A DNA stretch of 64,000 nucleotides from positions 992,001 through 1,056,000 of the forward strand of contig NC_014145.1 of assembly GCF_000253115.1 (NCBI RefSeq). Reading direction: 5' to 3'. The DNA comes from Thiomonas arsenitoxydans (lineage in GTDB: Bacteria; Pseudomonadota; Gammaproteobacteria; Burkholderiales; Burkholderiaceae_C). The notes below the pieces were generated by a model. That model saw only the letters and a program-made list of their open reading frames with translations, did no database searches and was not told where the DNA came from. The position numbers were made by a program, and so were the translations under genes. How positions within the stretch are numbered: position 1 is the first letter of the stretch; every line of letters begins with the position of its first letter. Below are positions 1-6,926 of this stretch, in pieces.

Positions 1-800
1 GAGTCTATGCTCCGCCGCCGCTGCGCTTTACCGCGCGGGCGCTGCCGCAGTGGTGGCCGGCCGACGGACTGATCGGCGCGCCGCAGTTGCAGGTGCTCTC
101 GGCTCCGGCCCAATTGCCCTTGGGCGACACCACCGCGTGGCGGCTGCGCTTGTCTGCCCCCGGCCTCGACCGGGCGCAGGTGCTGCGCGTAGCAAACCGC
201 TGGAACGCTGCGCTGCCCGCCCGTTTCGGCCCTGCTGGCGTGCAGATAACCCGCGCCCAAGAATCCTCCGCCGAAGCAGGTGACACCTGGGACATCACCC
301 TTTACCTGCGCCCGCAAAACGCGGGTCGGCTGCAAGCGCCCGCGTTGCGGCTCGACTATTTCGATCCCCGCACCGAACTACCCGCCACCGCGCGCTGGAT
401 GCCGCCACTGCTCACCGTGATCGATGCCCGCCCGCTGCATCTCGCCATCGGCCTGGGCGGCGCCGCGGCGCTGCTCTTACTGTTGTTTGCGCTGCGTGCA
501 GTGGGCTGCTGGGCTTGCCGTAGCTGGCGCGAGCGCCGCGCGCTGCAAGCTGTGTGGCAAGCCACCGATGCGGCAGCGCTCAAGCAAGCCTGGCTGGCGC
601 TGCCGGCCCGGCGCGGGCTGCCGCGCGCCGCCACCCTGGCGCAATGGCTAAGCGATGCAGCCCTGCCGCCGCCGCATCCTTTGCATCTTCTTGCCGAGCG
701 CCTGCAGCGCCATCTCTACGGGCTGCACGCAATGCCCGACTTCCCCGCACTGCGCCGTGCCATCCACGCGGCGCTGGCAGCGAGGCGGCGAAGGGAATGA
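1..800 (+). CDS. BatD-like membrane protein, 3' portion (5' end outside window)
   Basis: The reading frame is open from the first base, so the gene begins upstream; about 265 C-terminal residues are visible. They form a beta-rich extracytoplasmic part containing the LDYFDP segment typical of the end of a BatD (oxygen-tolerance) domain, one hydrophobic transmembrane segment encoded at about nt 423-500, and an Arg/Ala-rich cytoplasmic tail of about 90 residues. BatD proteins normally sit in operons with MoxR ATPases and von Willebrand A proteins and are thought to act in envelope-protein maturation or stress; those partners would lie to the left. Assignment rests on the LDYFDP motif and topology. 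It ends 5 bp before a convergent gene. Confidence 0.6.
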   Translation, partial: VYAPPPLRFTARALPQWWPADGLIGAPQLQVLSAPAQLPLGDTTAWRLRLSAPGLDRAQVLRVANRWNAALPARFGPAGVQITRAQESSAEAGDTWDITLYLRPQNAGRLQAPALRLDYFDPRTELPATARWMPPLLTVIDARPLHLAIGLGGAAALLLLLFALRAVGCWACRSWRERRALQAVWQATDAAALKQAWLALPARRGLPRAATLAQWLSDAALPPPHPLHLLAERLQRHLYGLHAMPDFPALRRAIHAALAARRRRE

Positions 801-805
801 CGCCG

Positions 806-1090
806 CTACAGCACCACCTTCACCATCGGATGACTGGTGAGCGCGCGGTACAGATCGTCGAGCTGCGCGCGGCTGGTGGCGCGGATGGTGCAGGTGCAGC
901 TCAGATAGTTGCGCCCGCTGGAAGGGCGCAGCTCCATCGTCGCCGGATCGAAGTCGGGCGCGTGTTGCAGCACCACGGCGGCAATCGCATCGGCCAGGCC
1001 GTCCACATTCGCGCCCATGATTTTGATGGGGAAGTCGGACGGATATTTGATAAGACTCTCATCGCCGGGCGGGGAGGAAATCGGGTTCAT
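806..1090 (-). CDS. DUF493 family protein (YbeD-like)
   Basis: 94 residues, close to the 87 of E. coli YbeD. The pattern fits this small alpha/beta (ferredoxin-like, ACT-like) family: a YPSDFPIKIMG strand near residue 18, a DFDP segment, then SSGRNYLSCTCTIRATS and a final RALTSHPMVKVVL strand. The cellular role is not established; in many proteobacteria the gene neighbours lipB, but no lip genes are seen here. It lies 67 bp downstream of slyX on the same strand, so the two may be co-transcribed. It converges on the BatD-like gene. Confidence 0.85.
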   Translation of the reverse strand: MNPISSPPGDESLIKYPSDFPIKIMGANVDGLADAIAAVVLQHAPDFDPATMELRPSSGRNYLSCTCTIRATSRAQLDDLYRALTSHPMVKVVL

Positions 1091-1157
1091 GGCAACCTCA
1101 ACAGAAATACGTCTTGCCGTGAATTATCCGGGCTGACGCGGCGCGTATCCGAGACCT

Positions 1158-1385
1158 TCAGTAATGCGGCGGCAACTCGTCCCACAAACTCGTGGACGCT
1201 GATGGCTGATCGTCCGCCCGCTGGCGCTGCAATTGCCCCACCTCCCGCAACAACTGCGCGATCTGGTCTTGCTGCTTCGCCACCAAAGCGTTGAGCGCGT
1301 CGAGCAGGTCTTCCGCATAACCGAATTTTTCTTCCAGCCGGGTCAGGCGGGCGTTGATTTCAGCATCGGTGGGGGAAGGATTCAT
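1158..1385 (-). CDS. slyX: SlyX family protein
   Basis: 75 residues, nearly all one predicted coiled coil (ARLTRLEEKFGYAEDLLDAL then VAKQQDQIAQLLREVGQL), followed by a Pro/Ser-rich linker and the C-terminal DELPPHY, which matches the PPHY ending characteristic of SlyX. The family has no firmly assigned function; in enterobacteria the gene lies next to the FKBP gene slyD, but here the SlyD-like gene is about 24 kb away. The ATG at 1383-1385 gives the normal family length. Confidence 0.85.
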   Translation of the reverse strand: MNPSPTDAEINARLTRLEEKFGYAEDLLDALNALVAKQQDQIAQLLREVGQLQRQRADDQPSASTSLWDELPPHY

Positions 1386-1541
1386 GGGAGTTCTTATTCA
1401 ATTCGGCGGATGAGCGAGCAAGACATTTGAGCAAATTCCCGCACGCGGCGATAAGCGCTCATGCCTCGCTCGGGATCGATGAGCGCGCGTAAAACGACCG
1501 ACATCATTCCCGCGCCGAACGCCGTGGGTGCGAAGATCGGC

Positions 1542-1961
1542 TCAAAGCGCCTCGGCGCAGAAGGTGGTCGTCGTGACGATGCGTGTGCGCCCGATGCGGC
1601 CATGTTGCAGCAGCCCGGCCCGCCGGTCGCCCGTCACCAGGTAGTCGGCCTCGCCGGTCAGCGACAGGGCCAACAAGAAGGCATCGTTCGGGTCGTCAGC
1701 CTGGATGCCGTCAGGCAGCGGCGGCAGCGTCTCCAGCACACGGGCGCGCTGCAGGTTGTTGATCATCGTGCCGATGCGGTGGGCGGGCAGAATGGCCTTG
1801 ATCTTGGGGTAGCGGCTCACCCGTCGCAGTTCATCGAATTGCACCGTTCCTGTCACCAGCTCAAAACGTGCCTCCATCCAGGCACGATAAATGGCGTCTG
1901 CTGGACGGTGCGACGAGATCAGTGCTGCCAGCAGCTCATGGGTGTCGAGGACAACCCGCAT
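1542..1961 (-). CDS. PIN-domain toxin of a putative type II toxin-antitoxin pair
   Basis: 139 residues. PIN-fold acidic residues are all visible: D6 in VVLDTHEL, E44 in QFDELRR, D93 in DPNDAFLL and D112 in VTGDRR. Such proteins are Mg2+-dependent ribonucleases that cleave tRNA, rRNA or mRNA. The ATG overlaps the TGA of the upstream ribbon-helix-helix gene by one base (TGATG), the usual coupled antitoxin-first order. The sequence resembles the COG1569 PIN group rather than VapC of VapBC pairs with AbrB antitoxins. Toxicity and target are unproven. Confidence 0.85.
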   Translation of the reverse strand: MRVVLDTHELLAALISSHRPADAIYRAWMEARFELVTGTVQFDELRRVSRYPKIKAILPAHRIGTMINNLQRARVLETLPPLPDGIQADDPNDAFLLALSLTGEADYLVTGDRRAGLLQHGRIGRTRIVTTTTFCAEAL

Positions 1962-2200
1962 CAGTGCTCACGCGCCCACTGCACCGCTTCATCGATGAGG
2001 TCGTTCAGTTCGGCCTCGCCCATGCCTGCCGTAGCGGCCTTGGCTTGCTCGACAGCGCGCTCAAAGAGATAGGCGCGCACCGCCTCCTCAATGAAGCGCG
2101 ACAGATCGCCCTTGCGGCCGCCCCCTTGTGCGGCGATGAACATGCGCACGGATTGATCCAAGTCCGGCGATACGGCGATGTTCCAGCGCACGGTATTCAC
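1961..2200 (-). CDS. Ribbon-helix-helix antitoxin of the PIN pair
   Basis: 79 residues. The N-terminal VRWNIAVSPDLDQSVRMFIA followed by RKGDLSRFIEEAVRAYLFE has the short strand plus two helices of a CopG/Arc-type DNA-binding dimer. The acidic C-terminal tail (EAELNDLIDEAVQWAREH) is the likely toxin-binding part. It is translationally coupled to the PIN toxin downstream. By analogy it should neutralise the toxin and repress the shared promoter, which would lie at 2201-2300. ATG at 2198-2200 is preceded by a purine-rich stretch. Confidence 0.8.
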   Translation of the reverse strand: MNTVRWNIAVSPDLDQSVRMFIAAQGGGRKGDLSRFIEEAVRAYLFERAVEQAKAATAGMGEAELNDLIDEAVQWAREH

Positions 2201-2492
2201 GATACTCTCCTGATCTGTGTTTGTGTGTATCGGTGTTCATACGCGCATTGAGCGATTCTTGTAATGATCCGGTAGCGCGCCGACGTCCCATCACCATGCA
2301 ATCACACGCCCGGCTTCGCCGAGACAGCCCTGTCGAGAGACAGCAAGCCGAGTTCTAGCCCCATAGCGTTTGCTGACTTTCGCCTCAAATTTTTTTGATT
2401 CAGTGCTTGCCGAAACCAACCGCCGATGCCGATCGCCTTTCTTGGCCTGTAGTAAGGTAGAACGCTCATCGGCTCCTCTGCCCTGCTCTCCC
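2201..2492. other. Intergenic region between the TA pair and the TPR gene
   Basis: About 290 bp between divergent genes with no convincing coding frame. It should hold the promoter of the toxin-antitoxin pair (left) and of the TPR gene (right). Visible structure is limited to a small inverted repeat CTGTC-GAGA-GACAG at 2330-2343 and an A/T-rich patch near 2388-2400. No recognisable operator was found. Confidence 0.5.
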
Positions 2493-2945
2493 ATGCTGAC
2501 CATCCAATCAAAACACCTCGCCTCTCTTTTCGCGGCCTTTGTGCTGGCCCTGAGTACCGCGCAGGCGGCTACGCCCGATCAGGCGTCTTCCTTGTTGGAT
2601 GCGGGCCATTTGACGCAGGCTGACCACGTCATCGCGCAGGTGCTGGCGGATCAGCCGCATTCGGCGCAGGCGCACTATCTGGACGCGCGGCTGCTGGCCG
2701 CAGAGGGCAAGTGGCCGCTGGCGGAGCAGGAGCTGGAACTGGCGCGTCGCCTCGATCCGACCTTGAGCTTCGGGCCGCCGGAGCAGGTGCAGGCGCTGGC
2801 CAACGAGGTGCTCAAGCACCAGTGGAAGAACCCGTCCGGGTTCGCGGGTTACGGACAGGCAGCGTTGGCGGCGCTGTTCGTGCTGATTTCGGGCTATCTG
2901 GTCTTCGGGGTGATGCGCCACCGTCGCCAGCCGCCCAAGGTCTGA
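2493..2945 (+). CDS. Small signal-peptide protein with TPR-like repeats and C-terminal membrane anchor
   Basis: 150 residues from the ATG at 2493. The frame extends 41 codons further upstream, but the internal start was chosen because it opens directly with a signal peptide (HLASLFAAFVLALSTAQA). A helical region of about 80 residues follows, with TPR-type alternation (LLDAGHLTQADHVIAQVLAD, QAHYLDARLLAAEGKWPLAEQEL). A transmembrane helix (ALAALFVLISGYLVFGVM) and a basic tail end the protein. It is probably anchored in the inner membrane with the helical part in the periplasm. I do not recognise a named family and assign no function. Confidence 0.7.
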   Translation: MLTIQSKHLASLFAAFVLALSTAQAATPDQASSLLDAGHLTQADHVIAQVLADQPHSAQAHYLDARLLAAEGKWPLAEQELELARRLDPTLSFGPPEQVQALANEVLKHQWKNPSGFAGYGQAALAALFVLISGYLVFGVMRHRRQPPKV

Positions 2946-2952
2946 GCGGCGC

Positions 2953-2989
2953 CGCCCTGCGCAGCCAGGCGACAGTTGGCGGCAGGGCG
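2953..2989. terminator. Stem-loop between convergent TPR and cusF-like genes
   Basis: An 8-bp perfect inverted repeat, CGCCCTGC at 2953-2960 and GCAGGGCG at 2982-2989, fills the gap between two convergent genes. No clear T-tract follows on either strand, so it may stabilise mRNA ends or act with Rho rather than as an intrinsic terminator. Confidence 0.35.
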
Positions 2990-3000
2990 ATTTCTCCCCA

Positions 3001-3387
3001 TCAAGGTTTGCGTTTCAGGGTGAGGACGGTGTAGGCGCCGTCAATTTGCTTTGCGCTGAATTCCACCGTGTCACCGGCCTTGAGGCCATCGAGCAGGGCT
3101 TTGTCGCGCACCCGGTAGTTCATGGTCATCGCGCCCATGCCCAGCGCGGGGATGGGGCCGTGGCGCAGGGTGATCTTGCCGCTTGCGGCGTCGATTTTGC
3201 GCACCACACCTTCGGTCTGGTGTTCGCCTTGCGCGCCGGATGCAGCGGGCTGCATCATCTGCATGTGTTGCGCCATGCCTTCGGGGGTGGAATGGTCGTG
3301 GTCAGCGTGGCTTTGCATGGCCAGGGCGGGCGTGCAGAGTGCTGAGGTCAGGGCGAGAAGGGAGCAGGTTTTCAGTGACTGGTTCAT
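3001..3387 (-). CDS. CusF-like periplasmic copper-binding protein
   Basis: 128 residues from the ATG at 3385-3387, which has an AAGGAA ribosome-binding site and starts a signal peptide ending ALA. After the signal comes a Met/His-rich segment (SHADHDH, QHMQMMQ). A CusF-type OB-fold follows: VVRKIDAASGKITLRHGPI then ALGMGAMTMNYRV. The copper ligands of CusF correspond to H76, M87 and M89 here; the tryptophan that caps the site in E. coli CusF is M84. Likely role: binding periplasmic Cu(I)/Ag(I) and handing it to the oxidase or efflux system encoded upstream in the same operon (59-bp gap). Confidence 0.85.
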   Translation of the reverse strand: MNQSLKTCSLLALTSALCTPALAMQSHADHDHSTPEGMAQHMQMMQPAASGAQGEHQTEGVVRKIDAASGKITLRHGPIPALGMGAMTMNYRVRDKALLDGLKAGDTVEFSAKQIDGAYTVLTLKRKP

Positions 3388-3446
3388 GGTGGGTTCCTTT
3401 GCAGGGGTTGAAGAAAGAAAAGGGGATAGGAGCAGGGCGAGGGCGG

Positions 3447-4817
3447 TCAATGCGCATGCTGCTGGGGCTTGCGCACTTGCAGCGTGTCTTGGGTGGCTCG
3501 GGGTTCGGTGGGGTCGGTGCGTGCGGGCGGCAGGTCGGCGGTGGGCACGGCGTGGGCCTGGGTGCCGGGCGGCATGCGGTACCAGCCGGGGTCGCGGTAG
3601 TCGCCGTGGGCGAGGTCGTCGCGCACTTTGAGCATGCTGAACATGCCGCCCATTTCCACCGAGCCGTAAGGGCCGCGACCGGTCATCATGGGCAGGGTGT
3701 TGTCGGGCAGGGGCATGTCCATCTCGGCCATTTCGGCCATGCCCTGGCTGCCCATGGCCATGTAATCGGGCAGCAGCTTTTGCAACGCGGGGGTGAGGTC
3801 GTCCTGCTGCACGCCGATCATCGTCGGCACGCTGTGGCCCATGGCATTCATGGTGTGGTGCGATTTGTGGCAGTGGAAGGCCCAGTCGCCAGGGTTGTCG
3901 GCGATGAACTCGATGGCGCGCATCTGCCCCACGGCAATGTCCACCGTCACTTCGGGCCAGCGCGCGCTCTTGGGGACCCAGCCGCCATCGGTGCCGACCA
4001 CTTCGAACACATGGCCGTGCAGGTGAATGGGGTGGTTGGTCATGGTGAGGTTGCCCATGCGGATGCGCACGCGCTCGCCGGTGCGCGCCACCAGCGGGGC
4101 GATGCCGGGAAAGGCGCGGCTGTTCCAGGTCCAGAGGTTGAAGTCGAGCATGGTGTTGACCTTGGGCACGCTCGATCCGGGATCGATGTCGTAGGCGTTG
4201 ATGAGAAAGGCGTAGTCGCGATCGACCGCCATCTGCCGCGGGTTTTTGGGATGGACGATGAACAGGCCCATCGCGCCCATGGCCATCTGCACCATTTCGT
4301 CAGCGTGCGGGTGGTACATGAAGGTGCCGCTTTTGCGCAGCTCGAATTCATAGACGAAGGTCTGGCCGGGCGCGATCTGCGGCTGCGTCAGCCCGCCCAC
4401 GCCGTCCATGCCGTTGGGCAGGATGAGGCCGTGCCAGTGCACCGTGGTGTGCTCGGGCAGCTTGTTGGTGACGAACAGGCGCACGCGGTCGCCTTCCACC
4501 GCTTCGATGGTGGGGCCGGGGCTGGAGCCGTTGTAGCCCCAGAGCTTGGCCGTCATGCCGGGCGAGATTTCGCGCACCACGGGTTCAGCGACGAGGTGAA
4601 ATTCCTTCACGCCGTCTTTCATGCGAAAGGGCAGGCTCCAGCCGTTGAGGGTGACGACCGGGTTGTAGGGCCGGCCGGCCTGGGGGTGTAGCGGGGCTGC
4701 GGTCTCGGCGCTGTTGTATTGATGGGGTTCGGGCGCGGCGGCCAGGGCGTTGCGGCTGGCGGCGCCTGCGGCGACGAGGGCCGCGGCAGCGCCGAGAAAA
4801 TGGCGTCGGGTATTCAT
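3447..4817 (-). CDS. Tat-exported multicopper oxidase (copper resistance, CopA/CueO-like)
   Basis: 456 residues from the ATG at 4815-4817; the open frame runs further upstream but this ATG begins a twin-arginine signal (TRRHFLG). All four copper motifs are intact: H127-W-H129, H169-P-H171, HPIHLHGH at 262-269, and HCHKSHH at 315-321 with M326 as the probable axial T1 ligand. A Met-rich stretch at about 353-378 (MAMGSQGMAEMAEMDM) resembles the regulatory or Cu(I)-binding Met-rich regions of CueO and CopA. It probably oxidises periplasmic Cu(I) to the less toxic Cu(II). It lies 19 bp downstream of the efflux lipoprotein gene and is followed by the cusF-like gene. Confidence 0.9.
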   Translation of the reverse strand: MNTRRHFLGAAAALVAAGAASRNALAAAPEPHQYNSAETAAPLHPQAGRPYNPVVTLNGWSLPFRMKDGVKEFHLVAEPVVREISPGMTAKLWGYNGSSPGPTIEAVEGDRVRLFVTNKLPEHTTVHWHGLILPNGMDGVGGLTQPQIAPGQTFVYEFELRKSGTFMYHPHADEMVQMAMGAMGLFIVHPKNPRQMAVDRDYAFLINAYDIDPGSSVPKVNTMLDFNLWTWNSRAFPGIAPLVARTGERVRIRMGNLTMTNHPIHLHGHVFEVVGTDGGWVPKSARWPEVTVDIAVGQMRAIEFIADNPGDWAFHCHKSHHTMNAMGHSVPTMIGVQQDDLTPALQKLLPDYMAMGSQGMAEMAEMDMPLPDNTLPMMTGRGPYGSVEMGGMFSMLKVRDDLAHGDYRDPGWYRMPPGTQAHAVPTADLPPARTDPTEPRATQDTLQVRKPQQHAH

Positions 4818-4836
4818 GGTGTGAAAGTCCTGTGGG

Positions 4837-6279
4837 TCAGTGGCTGGAGACGGCCGGGGCGGCGTTGGCAGAAGCGGAGTCGGGCAGGGCGCCCGGGCCT
4901 GCGTCCACGCCAAGCTGGGCGGCTTGCCAGGCGGCGTCGGCCAGCCAGTAATTGCGCTGCGCGGAGATCGCCTCGCGCACCGCCTGCACCTGCACCTGCG
5001 CGGCGGCGACGAGCTGAAAGGTGCCGATGAGCATGCCGTTGTAGCGAAGCTGGCTCTCATCGAGCACGGTCTGCGCCAGGGGCACGATCTGCTCGCGGCT
5101 GAGGCGCTGCTGCTGCCACGCGCTGCCGCGCAGGGCGTCGGCCTCGCGCAGTTGCGAGGCGGCGCGGCGCGCGGTGGCGATGGCGCGGTTGCGCGCGGCG
5201 AGCACGCGGTCGGCGGCGGCGCTGCGGCGGGCGTCGCCCAGATCGAACAGCGGCAGCGGCAGGCTGAGGTCGAAGCCGTTTTGCGGCGGCGCATCGCTAT
5301 ACGTCTTGCGCAGGCCGCCGAGTTCGACATGCTCGATCAGGCTGGTAGCGCGCGCCAGCCCTGCGGCTTGTGCGGTGGCCGTGTAGTCGGCGCGGGCGAG
5401 CTGCACGTCCAGACGCTGGTCGAGCGCGGTTTGCAGCGCCATCGGCGCGGCTGCGCTCGGCTGCTTGGGCACCTCCGGCAGTTGCGTCGGCAAAGCGAGG
5501 CGGGCGGCTTGCTCTGCCGACAACCCCAGCACCTGCACCAGCGCTTCGCGGCTTTGCGTGGCGGCCAGTTCGGCGCGGCTCAGGCGTAGCTGGCTGTCGG
5601 CGGCGAACAGGCCTTGCTGCGCCGCGTCGAGCTTGGTGAAGTTGCCCGCCTGCTGCATGCGGTCAGCCAGAATGGCGGTGGCCTTGGCCGCTTCCACCAC
5701 ATCGCGGTCGTAGGCGGCAGTTTGCTGCGCCGCCACGGCGCGAACCCAACTCAGCCGCGCTTGCGCCGCCGTGCGCAGCACCGCGCGGGCGAGGCTGAGC
5801 CGAAGTTGCGTCTGCTGCGTGTCGTTCAGGCGCGAACGCGTGGCCAAGGTGAGCAGATCGAGCAGGCCGAAGCTGAGACTACGGGTGATTTCCACTCCGC
5901 CGCCTCCGATGAGCAGGCGCTCGAAGCCGAAAACCGGGTTGGCCAGCCGGGCGTTTTGCGTGGAGTCGGCCGAGTCGGCCTGCGCCTGCGCGATCAGCCC
6001 CTGCAATGCGGGGCTGCCGAGCAGGGCGATGCGCACGGCGTCATCGGCAGACAGCGGTTTGGACAACAGCGCGTCGATCTGGGCCTGCGTGTCTTGCTGC
6101 TGCGCGGGGTCGCGCATCAAGTGCAGCGGTGTGCCGGTATGGGGCAGGGTAATGACGTTGACGGCCTGTAGCGACTGCCGGGTTTGCAAGGGCGCGCAGG
6201 CTGCCAGCAACGCGGCTGCGGCCAGGGGGGCGAGCCGCAGCGCCCGCCGGCGCACCTGCGGTCTGGGTAGGTTCCACAT
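4837..6279 (-). CDS. TolC/CusC-like outer membrane efflux lipoprotein
   Basis: 480 residues from the ATG at 6277-6279, chosen for its GAGGTG ribosome-binding site 7 nt upstream; the frame extends 14 codons further. A signal peptide ends in a lipobox (LAAC), so the mature protein should be acylated at Cys. The rest is long helical hairpins of an outer-membrane factor, with two repeated halves (LSLARAVLRTAAQARLSWVR and LPLPLFDLGDARRSAAADRV). In copper or silver exporters such proteins form the outer-membrane channel. No RND pump or membrane-fusion gene is present in this operon, so its partners must be elsewhere or it works differently. Confidence 0.85.
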   Translation of the reverse strand: MWNLPRPQVRRRALRLAPLAAAALLAACAPLQTRQSLQAVNVITLPHTGTPLHLMRDPAQQQDTQAQIDALLSKPLSADDAVRIALLGSPALQGLIAQAQADSADSTQNARLANPVFGFERLLIGGGGVEITRSLSFGLLDLLTLATRSRLNDTQQTQLRLSLARAVLRTAAQARLSWVRAVAAQQTAAYDRDVVEAAKATAILADRMQQAGNFTKLDAAQQGLFAADSQLRLSRAELAATQSREALVQVLGLSAEQAARLALPTQLPEVPKQPSAAAPMALQTALDQRLDVQLARADYTATAQAAGLARATSLIEHVELGGLRKTYSDAPPQNGFDLSLPLPLFDLGDARRSAAADRVLAARNRAIATARRAASQLREADALRGSAWQQQRLSREQIVPLAQTVLDESQLRYNGMLIGTFQLVAAAQVQVQAVREAISAQRNYWLADAAWQAAQLGVDAGPGALPDSASANAAPAVSSH

Positions 6280-6374
6280 GAATTGACACCTCATTCGAGC
6301 CGCGACAGCGCGCGGCGACACGATGCGCAGCGCGCGTCTTGCGACCCGCGCTGCAACCGGGACTCAAACGGGGG

Positions 6375-6761
6375 TCAGGCTCTGGGAGGGCGCTGCAGGG
6401 CGCGCAGATCGGCGCTGTGCCACGCGGTGTTGGCGGTGGAGGGGCAGGAGTGCTGCGCGGCGTCGGTCAGCAGCAGGGTGAAGGCCGGAGGCTGAGCCAC
6501 GGCCAGATGGCAAATCACGCAATGCTGGTGATCGTGAGAGCCGCAATCGGCTGGGGTGTTGGCGTCGACGTGGCAGCCCGGCATCGCGTCTGAAGTGTCT
6601 TGCTCTGCCGCCAGCGAGTGCAGATCCGCCATTGAGGCCATCTCATGCGCCTGCGCCGGGGTTTGCACTCCGTCGCCCAAATTCATGCTGACCTGCGCCC
6701 AGCCGCGCAGAGGCAGCAAGACGAGCAGCAAGACCAGAATGGGACGCAGCAAGCGAGACAT
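6375..6761 (-). CDS. Secreted Cys/His-rich small protein heading the copper operon (DUF2946-like)
   Basis: 128 residues. A signal peptide (PILVLLLVLLPLRGWA) precedes a region with many potential metal ligands: DAMPGCHVDANTPADCGSHDH then QHCVICHLAV. The paired Cys with neighbouring His resembles small DUF2946-type proteins that often head copper-resistance operons in Burkholderiales, but I am not certain of the family. It is 95 bp upstream of the efflux gene on the same strand. A role as a periplasmic copper sensor or sponge is an inference from position and composition. Confidence 0.6.
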   Translation of the reverse strand: MSRLLRPILVLLLVLLPLRGWAQVSMNLGDGVQTPAQAHEMASMADLHSLAAEQDTSDAMPGCHVDANTPADCGSHDHQHCVICHLAVAQPPAFTLLLTDAAQHSCPSTANTAWHSADLRALQRPPRA

Positions 6762-6870
6762 GCAGCAAAGTCTAACCTAAGAATTCGCAGGCACACTGCC
6801 GTCATCAAACCCCCCATAGAACGTGCGGAAAATGGGTTTTCGCCCCGGCCCGGCAGGGAACTATTGGTCA

Positions 6871-6897
6871 TTAGCACTCTCTCACTGTGAGTGCTAA
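6871..6897 (+). promoter_or_regulatory. CIRCE element (HrcA operator) upstream of rpoH
   Basis: TTAGCACTC (6871-6879), nine spacer bases, then GAGTGCTAA (6889-6897). This matches the consensus CIRCE inverted repeat exactly. It ends 29 bp before the rpoH ATG at 6927. CIRCE is bound by the heat-shock repressor HrcA, so rpoH here is very likely HrcA-controlled. Confidence 0.95.
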
Positions 6898-6926
6898 TAT
6901 CAAACACAAACAGGAGGATTCCATCC

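Noticed and set aside
1394..1603. 69-codon frame on the minus strand between slyX and the PIN toxin gene
   Set aside because: It overlaps the toxin gene end by about 60 bp, has no clear ribosome-binding site and resembles no family; probably chance, though a decayed fragment cannot be excluded.
2291..2511. Overlapping 69-70 codon frames on the minus strand upstream of the TPR gene
   Set aside because: No ribosome-binding site, Arg/Ser-rich translation and no recognisable family; judged non-coding.
3183..4691. 502-codon frame antisense to the multicopper oxidase
   Set aside because: His/Val/Gly-rich antisense artefact; the oxidase on the minus strand has every copper motif.
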